NCBI GenBank assembly: GCA_038198445.1
Contig: JBBPZZ010000136.1
Location: 1 to 25,844 of the forward strand
Source: JACDDK01 sp038198445
GTDB taxonomy: Bacteria; Actinomycetota; Rubrobacteria; Rubrobacterales; Rubrobacteraceae
Reading direction: 5' to 3'
DNA: 25,844 nt
Positions 1 to 8,758 of this stretch are shown here, one piece after another. A program made the translations under genes and the position numbers. Under the pieces are notes generated by a model. That model searched no databases, was not told the origin of the DNA, and was given only the letters and a program-made list of their open reading frames with translations. Within the stretch, counting starts at the first letter, position 1. The number at the start of each line of letters is the position of its first letter.

Positions 1-2
1 AG

Positions 3-1412
3 GGCCCGATCGGCACGTTGCCGAAGTACTACGAGAACGATCTCGTTTCCAACGGCGACCCGGAGCTGGCCTTCGGTCCCAAGCCGGACGGCAAGGGCGG
101 GTTCACCTACGCCAACGGCGCGCGGCTCTACTACGCCAACATCGCGACGAACTTCCCCGGCCGGCAGGCTTTCAGGGGTGACGGTGCCATCGCGGTCTCC
201 CGGACAGACGACGTGAGGTCCGCGGCGGCCGGTAATAACTCGGCATGGATGGATCCGGTCATCGTGACCAAGCAGAACTCCGCGCTGTTCTCGGATAAAG
301 AGCAGATCTGGGCTGACAACGCCAAGTCGAGCCCGTACTTCGGCAACGCCTACGTCTGCAACGTCGGCTTCCGCGGAGCGGCCGGCTCCGAGCCCGTACT
401 CCTCGCCCGGTCGACGGACGGTGGCGATACCTGGCGCAGCAAGCAGCTCACCGCCGCGACCAACAACTCCCAGAGCGGGGGCCGCCAGGGGTGCGCGGTT
501 CGCACCGACAGCAAGGGCGTCGTCTACGTAGTGTACGCTGGCTTCAGCAGGAAGCTGAACAGCGGCGTCTTCTACCAGCAGCGCTCCTTCAACGGCGGGC
601 AGAACTTCGAGCGGCCGCGCGTCGTGGCCCGCACGGCTGGGATCGGCCAGCTCGATCCGGCCCAGGGACGCTTTACCATCGACGGCGTGGCCGGCGCCAG
701 GACGGACGTGTTCCCGAGCATAGACATAGCAAACGGCGCGCCGAGCGGCAGAGACGCGACCAATGAAGTCCTCCTGAGCTGGTCGGACGACCGCGCCGGT
801 CAGAATAAGGAGAAAGCCTACCTGGAGTATTCGACGAACCAGGGCAGAACCTATTCGAGACCGACCGCCATCTCCGAGGGCTCCGACCGGGCGAACCAGC
901 CGGCTATAGCGATCTCGCCGGACGGCACGGACGCCTACCTCACCTATAACGCTTACCTGGCGCCGTGGCAGTCCACGACCGCCGCCCCACGTCCCATGCT
1001 CGGTGTGGTCCGGCACGCGGACATCGCGGGGTCCGGGTCCGCGGGAGCGTTCACCACGGTCCACCGGGGTGCGACCGGCGACGCGCGCGCCTCCAGCGCC
1101 AACGGCCTGACGTCCGAGTTCCTCGGCGACTATAACTACGCCGTCGCCACCCGCGATTTCGGCGCCGCTGTTTGGAACGATATGCGCGACGCCGCGGACT
1201 GCCCGCTCATCGACGCCTACCGGCAGGCTTTCGTCAATGCTGCCCAAAGCGGCCGCGTCGAGCCAATAGTGGGTGACGAGGCAGAGGACCGCGACGCGGC
1301 GGCCGAAGTCCCCCCCCAGCCCGGCGAGCGTCCGGCGCCCAACAGCGATTGCCCGCCAACCTTCGGCAATAGCAGCATCTACGGCGGTTCCTACGCCGAC
1401 CCGACGCCGTAG
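3..1412 (+). CDS. Secreted sialidase-like BNR/Asp-box beta-propeller protein (5' truncated)
   Basis: The reading frame is open to the left window edge, so the true start is outside; the first in-window start-like codon (TTG at 18) is not evidence of a real start. The protein contains a clear Asp-box (STDGGDTW, near base 410) and two degenerate ones (RSFNGGQNF near 590 and YSTNQGRTY near 825). Such boxes mark blades of six-bladed beta-propellers in sialidases and related secreted proteins. The C-terminus is Pro-rich, then ends in a compact tail with DCPPTFGNSSIYGG. Asp-boxes are structural and not catalytic. I did not find a convincing set of sialidase catalytic residues, so enzymatic activity is unproven and a binding or adhesion role is equally possible. 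An 8-C homopolymer lies near the 3' end (1310-1317). A strong terminator follows the stop codon. Confidence 0.75.
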   Translation, partial: GPIGTLPKYYENDLVSNGDPELAFGPKPDGKGGFTYANGARLYYANIATNFPGRQAFRGDGAIAVSRTDDVRSAAAGNNSAWMDPVIVTKQNSALFSDKEQIWADNAKSSPYFGNAYVCNVGFRGAAGSEPVLLARSTDGGDTWRSKQLTAATNNSQSGGRQGCAVRTDSKGVVYVVYAGFSRKLNSGVFYQQRSFNGGQNFERPRVVARTAGIGQLDPAQGRFTIDGVAGARTDVFPSIDIANGAPSGRDATNEVLLSWSDDRAGQNKEKAYLEYSTNQGRTYSRPTAISEGSDRANQPAIAISPDGTDAYLTYNAYLAPWQSTTAAPRPMLGVVRHADIAGSGSAGAFTTVHRGATGDARASSANGLTSEFLGDYNYAVATRDFGAAVWNDMRDAADCPLIDAYRQAFVNAAQSGRVEPIVGDEAEDRDAAAEVPPQPGERPAPNSDCPPTFGNSSIYGGSYADPTP

Positions 1413-1437
1413 GTTTTATTTCCTACGGACTTCGCGG

Positions 1438-1467
1438 AGGGGCTCGAACTTCGAGCCCCTTTCTCTT
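1438..1467 (+). terminator. Rho-independent terminator after the BNR-repeat gene
   Basis: A 9-bp perfect stem (AGGGGCTCG at 1438-1446 with CGAGCCCCT at 1452-1460) with a 5-nt loop is followed by TTTCTCTT. It sits 25 bases after the stop codon of the upstream gene and before the promoter of the next gene. Confidence 0.85.
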
Positions 1468-1503
1468 GGTCGTGTCGCGCGGCCTGGACAGACCGGCCGG
1501 TTC

Positions 1504-1509
1504 TATACT
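1504..1509 (+). promoter_or_regulatory. Putative -10 box for the split-barrel oxidoreductase gene
   Basis: TATACT lies about 42 bases before the ATG at 1552. It would give a leader of roughly 35 nt carrying the GGAG ribosome binding site at 1543-1546. No convincing -35 at standard spacing was seen (TGGACA at 1485 is only 13 bases away). Confidence 0.45.
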
Positions 1510-1551
1510 GTGTCTCGCTGACAAAACAACCTACTTTGAGACGGAGATGCG

Positions 1552-1977
1552 ATGGCGGAGATGACTTCCGATGAATACCGGCGCTTTTTACTCGATCGCG
1601 GGCGGACGGCGACCCTCGCCACTGTGCGGCCCGATGGCAGGCCGCACGCCGCGCCGGTCTGGTTCGACCTCGATGGAGATACGCTCGTCTTTATGACGGG
1701 CGAGACGACGGTCAAGGGCAAGAACATGCGGCGCGAGCCGCGGGTGAGCCTGTGCATAGACGAGGAGCGGCCGCCGTTTCACTTCGTCCTCATCGAGGGT
1801 GAGGCGGCGCTGAGCGCCGGGGACCCGGATCTCCTGCACTGGGCGACGAGCATCGGCGGGCGATACATGGGCGCCGAACGCGCCGAGGAGTTCGGGAAGC
1901 GCAACGCCGTCGAGGGTGAGTTGCTGGTTCGCGTGACGCCAGCCAAAATAATCGCGCAGAAGAACGTCGCCGACTAA
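1552..1977 (+). CDS. PPOX-class (split-barrel) F420/flavin-dependent oxidoreductase
   Basis: This 141-residue protein has the family's usual small size and the split beta-barrel signature: a helix at the N-terminus, then ATLATVRPDGRPHAAPVWF at about residues 19-37, followed by alternating strands. This pattern is typical of the actinobacterial PPOX-class F420-dependent proteins (Rv1155/Rv2074-like), which reduce or bind F420-linked substrates. FMN or another cofactor cannot be excluded. The ATG start is supported by GGAG five bases upstream and a -10 box at 1504. The gene stands between a terminator and the leaderless promoter of the Nudix gene, so it is probably monocistronic. Substrate is unknown. 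Confidence 0.8.
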   Translation: MAEMTSDEYRRFLLDRGRTATLATVRPDGRPHAAPVWFDLDGDTLVFMTGETTVKGKNMRREPRVSLCIDEERPPFHFVLIEGEAALSAGDPDLLHWATSIGGRYMGAERAEEFGKRNAVEGELLVRVTPAKIIAQKNVAD

Positions 1978-2026
1978 AGGCGGGGGCCGGCGAGGGCTCC
2001 AGCCGCGCTCGGCCGGGATGATGTTC

Positions 2027-2039
2027 TATGATTTAGCGT
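2027..2039 (+). promoter_or_regulatory. -10 element for a leaderless Nudix transcript
   Basis: TATGAT (2027-2032) is followed by exactly seven bases before the ATG at 2040. Transcription would therefore begin at or next to the start codon. There is no Shine-Dalgarno sequence, which fits a leaderless mRNA. No clear -35 element was found. Confidence 0.5.
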
Positions 2040-2744
2040 ATGGAAGACGACAGCGCGAACGGGCAGCAGAGCCAGTACCCGTCCCCGGAGATAGCGGCGT
2101 GGTTGCGTGACGCCGTGGCAACCTCGCTCGATTCCTGGCGTGAGATATATGAGAGCTTCTCGCCGGTGGACGTCGAGACGGGCGAGCGCCATTCGCGGGT
2201 CCCGCCGCCGGGCGCCGCCTCGCGGCGGGCGGCGGTTTTGGTCCCGATCCTGCTGGAGTCCAAAGGGGCCAGAATCGTCTATACCGTACGCAAGGACCAT
2301 CTCAACGATCACGCCGGCCAGATATCCTTCCCCGGCGGCGGCATGGATCCCGCCGACGACTCCCTGCTTGCTACCGCCTTGCGCGAGGCGGAGGAGGAGA
2401 TAGACCTCAGCCCGGACCTCGTCGAGGTCATAGGAGAGCTAGAAGAGATGTACATTCCACCCTCCAACTTCCGGGTGAGTCCGTTCGTGGGACTGCTGCC
2501 TGCGGAAGCGGAGATGGTCCTCTCCCCGGACGAGGTAGAGGAGATTTTCACCGTCTCACTCGATACCCTCATGTCGCCTGAGACCTTCCGCAAGATGCTC
2601 TGGAACCGCGACGGCCGTGACTACGAGGTGCCAGTCTTCGCCGCCGGCGAGCCCGTACCACGCCAGATCTGGGGCGCGACCGCCGCAATGACCGCCGCAT
2701 TGCTCGTCCGTCTGGGCTGGACAGGATACCAGCAAGGAACTTAG
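2040..2744 (+). CDS. Nudix hydrolase, CoA pyrophosphatase (NudL-like)
   Basis: The 234-residue protein carries the Nudix box at residues 101-123 in the form G-x5-D-x7-REAEEEIDL. R115, E116, E119 and E120 are the metal- and fold-defining positions. The preceding segment, YTVRKDHLNDHAGQISFPGG (81-100), matches the UPF0035/NuCoA motif that marks coenzyme A pyrophosphatases, which cleave CoA or oxidised CoA to 3',5'-ADP and phosphopantetheine. Replacement of the first Glu of the Nudix box by Asp and of the usual Gly near its end is tolerated in this subfamily. The N-terminal about 60 residues are helical and not part of the core. No Shine-Dalgarno is present; the start is supported by a -10 box seven bases upstream. 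Confidence 0.87.
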   Translation: MEDDSANGQQSQYPSPEIAAWLRDAVATSLDSWREIYESFSPVDVETGERHSRVPPPGAASRRAAVLVPILLESKGARIVYTVRKDHLNDHAGQISFPGGGMDPADDSLLATALREAEEEIDLSPDLVEVIGELEEMYIPPSNFRVSPFVGLLPAEAEMVLSPDEVEEIFTVSLDTLMSPETFRKMLWNRDGRDYEVPVFAAGEPVPRQIWGATAAMTAALLVRLGWTGYQQGT

Positions 2745-2833
2745 CGCCAGCCCCCGCGGTCCACTCCGTACCCCTCATCCTGTAAATCTCGCGGAGTTTG
2801 TCCACGAACCCTTGCGCGCCAGGCTTCCCTATG

Positions 2834-2856
2834 TTAACTTACGTTGTAAGTATAAA
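2834..2856 (+). promoter_or_regulatory. Palindromic operator-like site and -10-like sequence upstream of the DUF2339 gene
   Basis: ACTTAC (2837-2842) and GTAAGT (2846-2851) form a perfect 6-bp inverted repeat around GTT and run directly into TATAAA (2851-2856). AT-rich sequence in this GC-rich setting, about 30-50 bases before the GTG start, suggests a promoter overlapped by a regulator site. The regulator is unknown and no good -35 was found. Confidence 0.4.
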
Positions 2857-2886
2857 GTGGATGCATTCGGGTAAGGAGGCGCACCG

Positions 2887-5154
2887 GTGGAAGGTCGAGA
2901 GGGAAAGGCTCTCGTGGAGCGTGTGGAGTCTCTGGAAGCTGAGTTGGAGGAACAAAGACGCGAGTTGAGGTACGAGGTCCGGCGCCTCGACCGTCTGTTG
3001 GCCGGGAGAGCTATGGAGGCGGATCTCCGGGGAATGCCGGACGTGGCGTCCGCGGGTTCGGCCTCTGAGGCTTCGGCGGTGGGCGACGCTACCGCTTCCG
3101 CTGGTGGCCTGTTGCGCCGATGGTTTAGCGTTGGGGGAGCGTATGAGGATCGGCAAGAGAGGCGCGGGTTCCGGTTTCCGGCATTTCCCGGAAATTTAGT
3201 TGGTGGGGAGTGGTGGCTCAACAAGATCGGTATTGGCTTGCTCTTGTTTGGGGCGGCGTTCCTGTTCAAGTTTTCGGTGGATCAGAACTGGATCACTCCC
3301 TCGGTGCGTGTTGGGATCGGGCTGTTGATCGGGGCGACACTCATCGCTCTAGGGATGCGGGTCTACGCGGAGCGACCGGCGTTTGGTCAGGTCTTGCTCG
3401 GTGGCGGGGTCGGCGTTTTCTACATCTCCGGGTTCGCGGCTTTTGAGTTATATGCGCTCGTGCCATACACTGCGGCGTTCGGGTTCATGATAGCGGTGAC
3501 GATTCTGGCTACTTTCCTCGCTCTGCGGCAAAACGAGCCGGTTCTCGCGTTGATCGGCGCGTTAGGAGCCTTTGGTACGCCGTTCCTCTTGTACGACGAG
3601 TCTGCGCGCATCTCAGGCCTTGTTCTCTACACATGCCTCGTGTTGGCTGGCATCTGCGCCATGTACCTGTACAGGGGTTGGCGATCGCTTCTACTCACTT
3701 CCTTTGCCGGAGTCTGGACGGTGTTTCTCATCGGCTACACCAACCTCAGCCACACTCCCGAACCGGCATTCGACGAGCAACTGGCCCTGCAACTCGGCGT
3801 CGTCTTCGCCTGGATCTCTCTTTGGATAACGCCGGCTGTACGGGAGGTACTGCGCTCGCGGGGCGCCGGTCGGTGGCCGCTGCCGGAACCGGGCAGAGTC
3901 CTGAGAATGGTCTTCCCTGACCAAAGAATCCTTGGTAGTAACGCCCCGGCGCACATGCTCTCCGTGGCGACACCGCTGGTCGCGCTGGTTTTCACCCAGA
4001 GAATATGGGACCTGGAGAAAGCGCCGGCCGGCTGGATCTCTCTCGGCGGAGCCGTCATCTATGCGCTGGCCTGGAGTATTTGTAGCCGGTTCGAGCGTGG
4101 AGGGAATATCTCCTACACCCAGGCGCTTACCGCCCTTCTGCTCGGTACACTCGCCCTGGCGCTGCTGTTGGAGGCGGACGCCCTTCTCGTGACCCTGGCG
4201 GTGGAAGCGACGGTACTGCACCTCATATCTCGCCGGCTCTCTGACAAAGTGCTCTCCCGCGAGGCCCATTCGTTGTTCGTGGTGGTTATCTTCTGGCTCG
4301 GCGGCCGCCTGCTTCAGAGCATCGTGGACATAACCTTTGGCACCGCCTACGAGCGGCCACCTTTTCTGACTCTCCCGGCTCTCGTGGACCTGCTGGTGAT
4401 CGCGGCGTTATTCGGCGCGTCGAGCATCCTCGCGCATCCGATCTCTGTCCGGGCCTATCGAACTATCGGGCACCTCGGGGCGCTCGCTCTGATCCTGACC
4501 GAGTTTGTGTCTCTGCCGCATGGAGGGACCCTGGCCCTCGTCGCGTGGGGTATTTATGGCCTGGGCCTGATTTTGCTGTCGCGATATCTTCGCGAGTGGG
4601 GCACGGCGACCGAAGCCCATCTGCTGTGGGCGGTCGTTGGTCTATGGCTCGCGGTGCGTTTGTTAGCCGGTACTGTCGGTCTGGATGCCTCGACGACCGC
4701 GGTGCTTAACACACGGGGTCTTGGGGACGTCGCCGTCATCTCGTTGGCCCTCGGGGCCTCGTTTCTGCTCCAATCCCGGCAAACTACTCTCGTTTACCGC
4801 CTCGCCGCGCACGCGGCCATCCTTGTCTGGCTCTGGCGGGAACTCTCTCTGCTGCCCAACGGCAATGCTTACGTATCCATCGCCTGGGGCGCCTATGCCG
4901 CCGCCCTACTGATCTTTGGCCTCCGCCGGGACAATGACCAGTGCGCGCGCGCCGGCATGGCGACGCTCTTTCTCGTGGTTGCAAAGCTCTTCCTCGTTGA
5001 CCTTGTGGGGGTGGACGCTATCTGGCGCATACTGCTCTTTCTCGGCTTCGGCGGACTCTTCCTCGCGCTCAGTTACTACTTACAGGCGCTGTGGCGACCC
5101 GATGGCCGAACAGTCGATGCCGGACGCCCCGGCACGACACAGGGCCGCTCGTAG
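2887..5154 (+). CDS. DUF2339 multi-pass membrane protein
   Basis: A 755-residue integral membrane protein. Residues about 5-45 are charged and heptad-like (short coiled coil), followed by a Ser/Ala-rich linker. The first membrane segment starts near residue 109 with WWLNKIGIGLLLFGAAFLFKF, a hallmark opening of DUF2339 proteins, and about 20 more hydrophobic segments follow to about residue 735. A short polar tail closes the protein. DUF2339 proteins have no established biochemical role. The cytoplasmic coiled coil plus very long helical bundle suggests an envelope scaffold or a transporter-like body. The GTG start has a strong ribosome binding site (AAGGAG, 2873-2878). The next gene also encodes a large membrane protein of an uncharacterised family but has its own upstream region of 189 bases. 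Confidence 0.85.
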   Translation: MEGREGKALVERVESLEAELEEQRRELRYEVRRLDRLLAGRAMEADLRGMPDVASAGSASEASAVGDATASAGGLLRRWFSVGGAYEDRQERRGFRFPAFPGNLVGGEWWLNKIGIGLLLFGAAFLFKFSVDQNWITPSVRVGIGLLIGATLIALGMRVYAERPAFGQVLLGGGVGVFYISGFAAFELYALVPYTAAFGFMIAVTILATFLALRQNEPVLALIGALGAFGTPFLLYDESARISGLVLYTCLVLAGICAMYLYRGWRSLLLTSFAGVWTVFLIGYTNLSHTPEPAFDEQLALQLGVVFAWISLWITPAVREVLRSRGAGRWPLPEPGRVLRMVFPDQRILGSNAPAHMLSVATPLVALVFTQRIWDLEKAPAGWISLGGAVIYALAWSICSRFERGGNISYTQALTALLLGTLALALLLEADALLVTLAVEATVLHLISRRLSDKVLSREAHSLFVVVIFWLGGRLLQSIVDITFGTAYERPPFLTLPALVDLLVIAALFGASSILAHPISVRAYRTIGHLGALALILTEFVSLPHGGTLALVAWGIYGLGLILLSRYLREWGTATEAHLLWAVVGLWLAVRLLAGTVGLDASTTAVLNTRGLGDVAVISLALGASFLLQSRQTTLVYRLAAHAAILVWLWRELSLLPNGNAYVSIAWGAYAAALLIFGLRRDNDQCARAGMATLFLVVAKLFLVDLVGVDAIWRILLFLGFGGLFLALSYYLQALWRPDGRTVDAGRPGTTQGRS

Positions 5155-5244
5155 GTACAGTAGGCTAGAGGTTCCCGTCCTCCCAAGATACCGCGCGTCT
5201 TTTTCGACACGAATTACAGGTTGTTACCCTTGAGATGAGAACGT

Positions 5245-5279
5245 TCCACAAGCTTTATTCTTCTTAACGAGGTTGTGGA
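5245..5279. repeat. Inverted TCCACAA/TTGTGGA pair upstream of the DUF4173 gene
   Basis: TCCACAA (5245-5251) and TTGTGGA (5273-5279) are a perfect 7-bp inverted repeat separated by 21 bases, in the 189-base gap between the two membrane-protein genes. The same core occurs in the DnaA-box-like pair on the other side of the DUF4173 gene. The rest of the gap holds an imperfect promoter (TTAACG 5264, TTACAT 5288, 18-base spacer) and no terminator that I can see. Confidence 0.4.
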
Positions 5280-5343
5280 CCCTGGTGTTACATACGTTCG
5301 CTAGAGTGCCCTCCAGATTACGGAAGCAATCCGGAGGTGCTTT

Positions 5344-6822
5344 ATGGGTGAGAAGACGAGGCTCGGGCTTGAGGTTCTGGGAGCCTCGCTGGTGCTTGGA
5401 GTCCTCGGGGATACGCTGCTGCGGGCCACGCCCTGGGGTATCAACTTCTTCTTGTGGATTCTGGCGTTTGCCGGGGTTTTGACGGGGCTGGCCTGGCGAG
5501 GACGGGCGCTTTTGGCGGGTGAGGGGCGATGGTTGGTCTTCACCGCTGTATTCTTCGCCGCCGGGCTGATCTGGCGCGACTCTCCGGTGGTTGGGGCGCT
5601 CGACGTTCTCGCGGCGCTTGTGGCATTCTCTCTGGCGGTGGCGCGGGGGAAATCCGGCGGTCTGTGGCGCGCGGGCCTCTCCGAGTATCTTATCGGGAGC
5701 GCATACGCGGGAGCACTTGCGTCCGCCGGTCCGCTTCCGGTAACCATCAAGGACATTCAGTGGAATGAGGTGGGGCGAGGCGGATGGCGGGAGCCGGCGC
5801 TGGCCGTGACGCGAGGCGTGCTGATCGCCGCTCCACTCGTTCTTGTTTTTGGCGCCCTGTTTGTCGCAGCGGATGCGGTTTTCGAGAACCTGGTGCTAAA
5901 CGTGTTCGGTTTCGACGTGTCGAACGTCTTCGGACACCTCTTCATCTTCCTGGTGTGCGCCTGGATCCCGGCGGGTTTGCTATGGGCCTCGCTGATGACG
6001 CGAGGTTCGGGGCGCTTCTCATTCGAGCGCCCGCAATTTCTCTCGCTCGGGATCGTGGAGATCGGCGTCGTCCTCGGCCTGCTAGACGCCCTGTTCCTCC
6101 TCTTCATCGCCGTTCAGCTCCGCTACCTCTCCGGGGGCGCGGCCACCGTGGCAACCACCGCGGGCCTGACCTACGCGGAGTATGCCCGCCACGGCTTCTT
6201 CGAGTTGGTCGCCGTCACCGCGCTCGCCCTCCCACTGCTCCTGCTCGCCCACTGGATGCTGCGCGCCGAGACCCGCGCCCACCGATGGATCTTCACGGCA
6301 CTGGCCGGCATGCTGGTAGGCTTGCTCTTCGTCGTCGTGGCCTCCGCGTTGGAGCGGATGCACCTCTACACTGCGCGGTTCGGACTAACGGAACTGCGGC
6401 TCTATACGACTGTGTTCATGATCTGGACCTCCGGGCTCCTCTTCTGGTTCGCTGGTACAGTCCTTCGCGGCGCGCGGGAAAGGTTCGCGTTCGGGGCGAT
6501 CGTCAGCGGTTTCGTCGTCATCTTCCTCCTAAACATCATGAATCCCGACGCCCTCATAGCCCGCGCCAACGTAGCGCGTATGCAGGATGGTAAGGAGTTT
6601 GATCCTTATTACGTGGCTTCTCTTAGCGCCGATGCCGTACCCGTGCTGCTGGACGCGCTCCCGAAGATGAGCCGTATCGGAAGCGAGGCTGTCGAAGACA
6701 CGCTCCGAAACCGCTGGCTCGACACAAGAGAACAAGATTGGCGCTCCTGGAACATCGCCCGGTCCGCCGCCCATCGCGCCACCCGAAACTATTATTCTAG
6801 CGCCTCTCACCGCCCGACCTGA
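5344..6822 (+). CDS. DUF4173/DUF4153-type multi-pass membrane protein
   Basis: A 492-residue integral membrane protein with about 11-12 hydrophobic segments. Recognisable family features are the segment around TYAEYARHGFFELV (about 278-291), LTELRLYTTVFM (about 345-356), and the C-terminal NPDALIARANVAR followed by DPYYVASLSADAVPVLLDAL. These match DUF4173-family proteins, whose function is not established. The C-terminal, probably extracellular or cytosolic, 80 residues end in a DWRSWNIARSAAHRA segment. The ATG start has GGAGGT (5332-5337) seven bases upstream. Two TTGTGGA-type inverted repeats flank the gene, one on each side. No terminator follows it. Confidence 0.8.
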   Translation: MGEKTRLGLEVLGASLVLGVLGDTLLRATPWGINFFLWILAFAGVLTGLAWRGRALLAGEGRWLVFTAVFFAAGLIWRDSPVVGALDVLAALVAFSLAVARGKSGGLWRAGLSEYLIGSAYAGALASAGPLPVTIKDIQWNEVGRGGWREPALAVTRGVLIAAPLVLVFGALFVAADAVFENLVLNVFGFDVSNVFGHLFIFLVCAWIPAGLLWASLMTRGSGRFSFERPQFLSLGIVEIGVVLGLLDALFLLFIAVQLRYLSGGAATVATTAGLTYAEYARHGFFELVAVTALALPLLLLAHWMLRAETRAHRWIFTALAGMLVGLLFVVVASALERMHLYTARFGLTELRLYTTVFMIWTSGLLFWFAGTVLRGARERFAFGAIVSGFVVIFLLNIMNPDALIARANVARMQDGKEFDPYYVASLSADAVPVLLDALPKMSRIGSEAVEDTLRNRWLDTREQDWRSWNIARSAAHRATRNYYSSASHRPT

Positions 6823-6868
6823 CCTGGAACAGCCAACATACGGTGTACAGAAGACCGTGGCAACCACT

Positions 6869-6912
6869 TTATCCACAACATCTTGTGGATAACAGGAGAA
6901 AATGGTGGATAA
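6869..6912. promoter_or_regulatory. DnaA-box-like cluster: perfect inverted pair plus a third near-copy
   Basis: TTATCCACAA (6869-6878) and its exact inverse TTGTGGATAA (6883-6892) are separated by CATC. A third site, TGGTGGATAA (6903-6912), has one mismatch and the same orientation as the second, starting 20 bases after it. Each perfect arm contains the consensus DnaA box TTATCCACA. The cluster lies in the 193-base gap before the inositol-phosphate synthase gene, about 100 bases upstream of its start. It is not a terminator, as no T-run follows. Confidence 0.6.
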
Positions 6913-7015
6913 GTGCATCAGGTGTAACAAGAGGCTAACGTATGCGGCTTGCAAGAGATAGGTTGGAGAGAATGGAGTATCTTTTAGCAAGTCATCTCAA
7001 CAAGGAGATTAAAGT

Positions 7016-8329
<1,314 letters not shown>

Positions 8330-8398
8330 GTGGAAAACGCCCGTGCTAGTCTTACAATGAGTGTGGGACAGATTCGCAAACGGACAAGAGGTGCGACA

Positions 8399-8701
8399 GT
8401 GGTTAGCGAAGAGCGCGTAAGAGATCAACTCAGGAACGTAATAGATCCGGAGATCGGGATGGACCTGGTGGAACTTGGCTTGATCTACGATGTCGGGGTA
8501 CACGATGAGGGACGGCACGTGGACGTGACCTTCAGCCTGACGAGTCCCATGTGTCCGGTTGGGGATTTGATCCAGGAGCAGGTCGAGACCGAGACCCTCT
8601 CCGTCGAGGGCGTCGAAACGGTGAACGCCCAGCTCTCCTTCGATCCCATGTGGAACCCGGAGATGATGAGCCCCGCCGCCAAACTCTTCTTCGGCCGGTA
8701 A
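8399..8701 (+). CDS. MIP18/DUF59 family Fe-S assembly-type protein
   Basis: The 100-residue protein has the family's opening DPEIGMDLVELGLIYDV, the single conserved Cys in SLTSPMCP (Cys52 in this numbering), and the closing WNPEMMSPAAKLFFGR. Such proteins (SufT/PaaD-like) act in iron-sulfur cluster assembly or delivery. I chose GTG at 8399 because AAGAGGTG (8386-8393) lies five bases upstream and the family usually begins just before the DPEIG motif. The frame also extends to a GTG at 8330, directly after the synthase stop codon, but that would add 23 non-conserved residues. A -10-like TACAAT (8353-8358) could give it its own transcript; otherwise it is co-transcribed with the inositol synthase. 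Confidence 0.82.
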   Translation: MVSEERVRDQLRNVIDPEIGMDLVELGLIYDVGVHDEGRHVDVTFSLTSPMCPVGDLIQEQVETETLSVEGVETVNAQLSFDPMWNPEMMSPAAKLFFGR

Positions 8702-8720
8702 AGCCGTTAGGTAGTCATAA

Positions 8721-8758
8721 CGAGACACCGGTTTGGAGATCCGGTGTCTCGTTTTTAT
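8721..8758 (+). terminator. Strong rho-independent terminator overlapping the next gene's start
   Basis: An 11-bp perfect stem (CGAGACACCGG at 8721-8731 with CCGGTGTCTCG at 8741-8751), a 9-nt loop and TTTTTATT follow the MIP18 gene by 19 bases. The loop contains GGAG (8735-8738) and the 3' arm contains the GTG start codon (8744) of the HAD gene. Confidence 0.9.

Noticed and set aside
2745..2886. tRNA or riboswitch in the gap before the DUF2339 gene
   Set aside because: No cloverleaf or conserved riboswitch core was visible; only a short palindrome and AT-rich promoter-like sequence.
5784..6593. Arg-rich 269-codon frame inside the DUF4173 gene
   Set aside because: Its composition is the Arg/Pro/Gly-rich pattern of an out-of-frame GC-rich reading, while the other frame shows clear membrane helices and family motifs.
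6869..6892. Reading the TTATCCACAA inverted repeat as a terminator for the DUF4173 gene
   Set aside because: The stem is AT-rich with a 4-nt loop, and no T-run follows.
6823..7015. Calling this gap a chromosomal replication origin
   Set aside because: It has three DnaA-type boxes but no AT-rich unwinding region and no dnaA, dnaN, rpmH or gidB neighbours.
8330..8398. Extending the MIP18 gene to the GTG directly after the inositol synthase stop
   Set aside because: The added 23 residues are basic and not family-like, while GTG 8399 has a good ribosome binding site.
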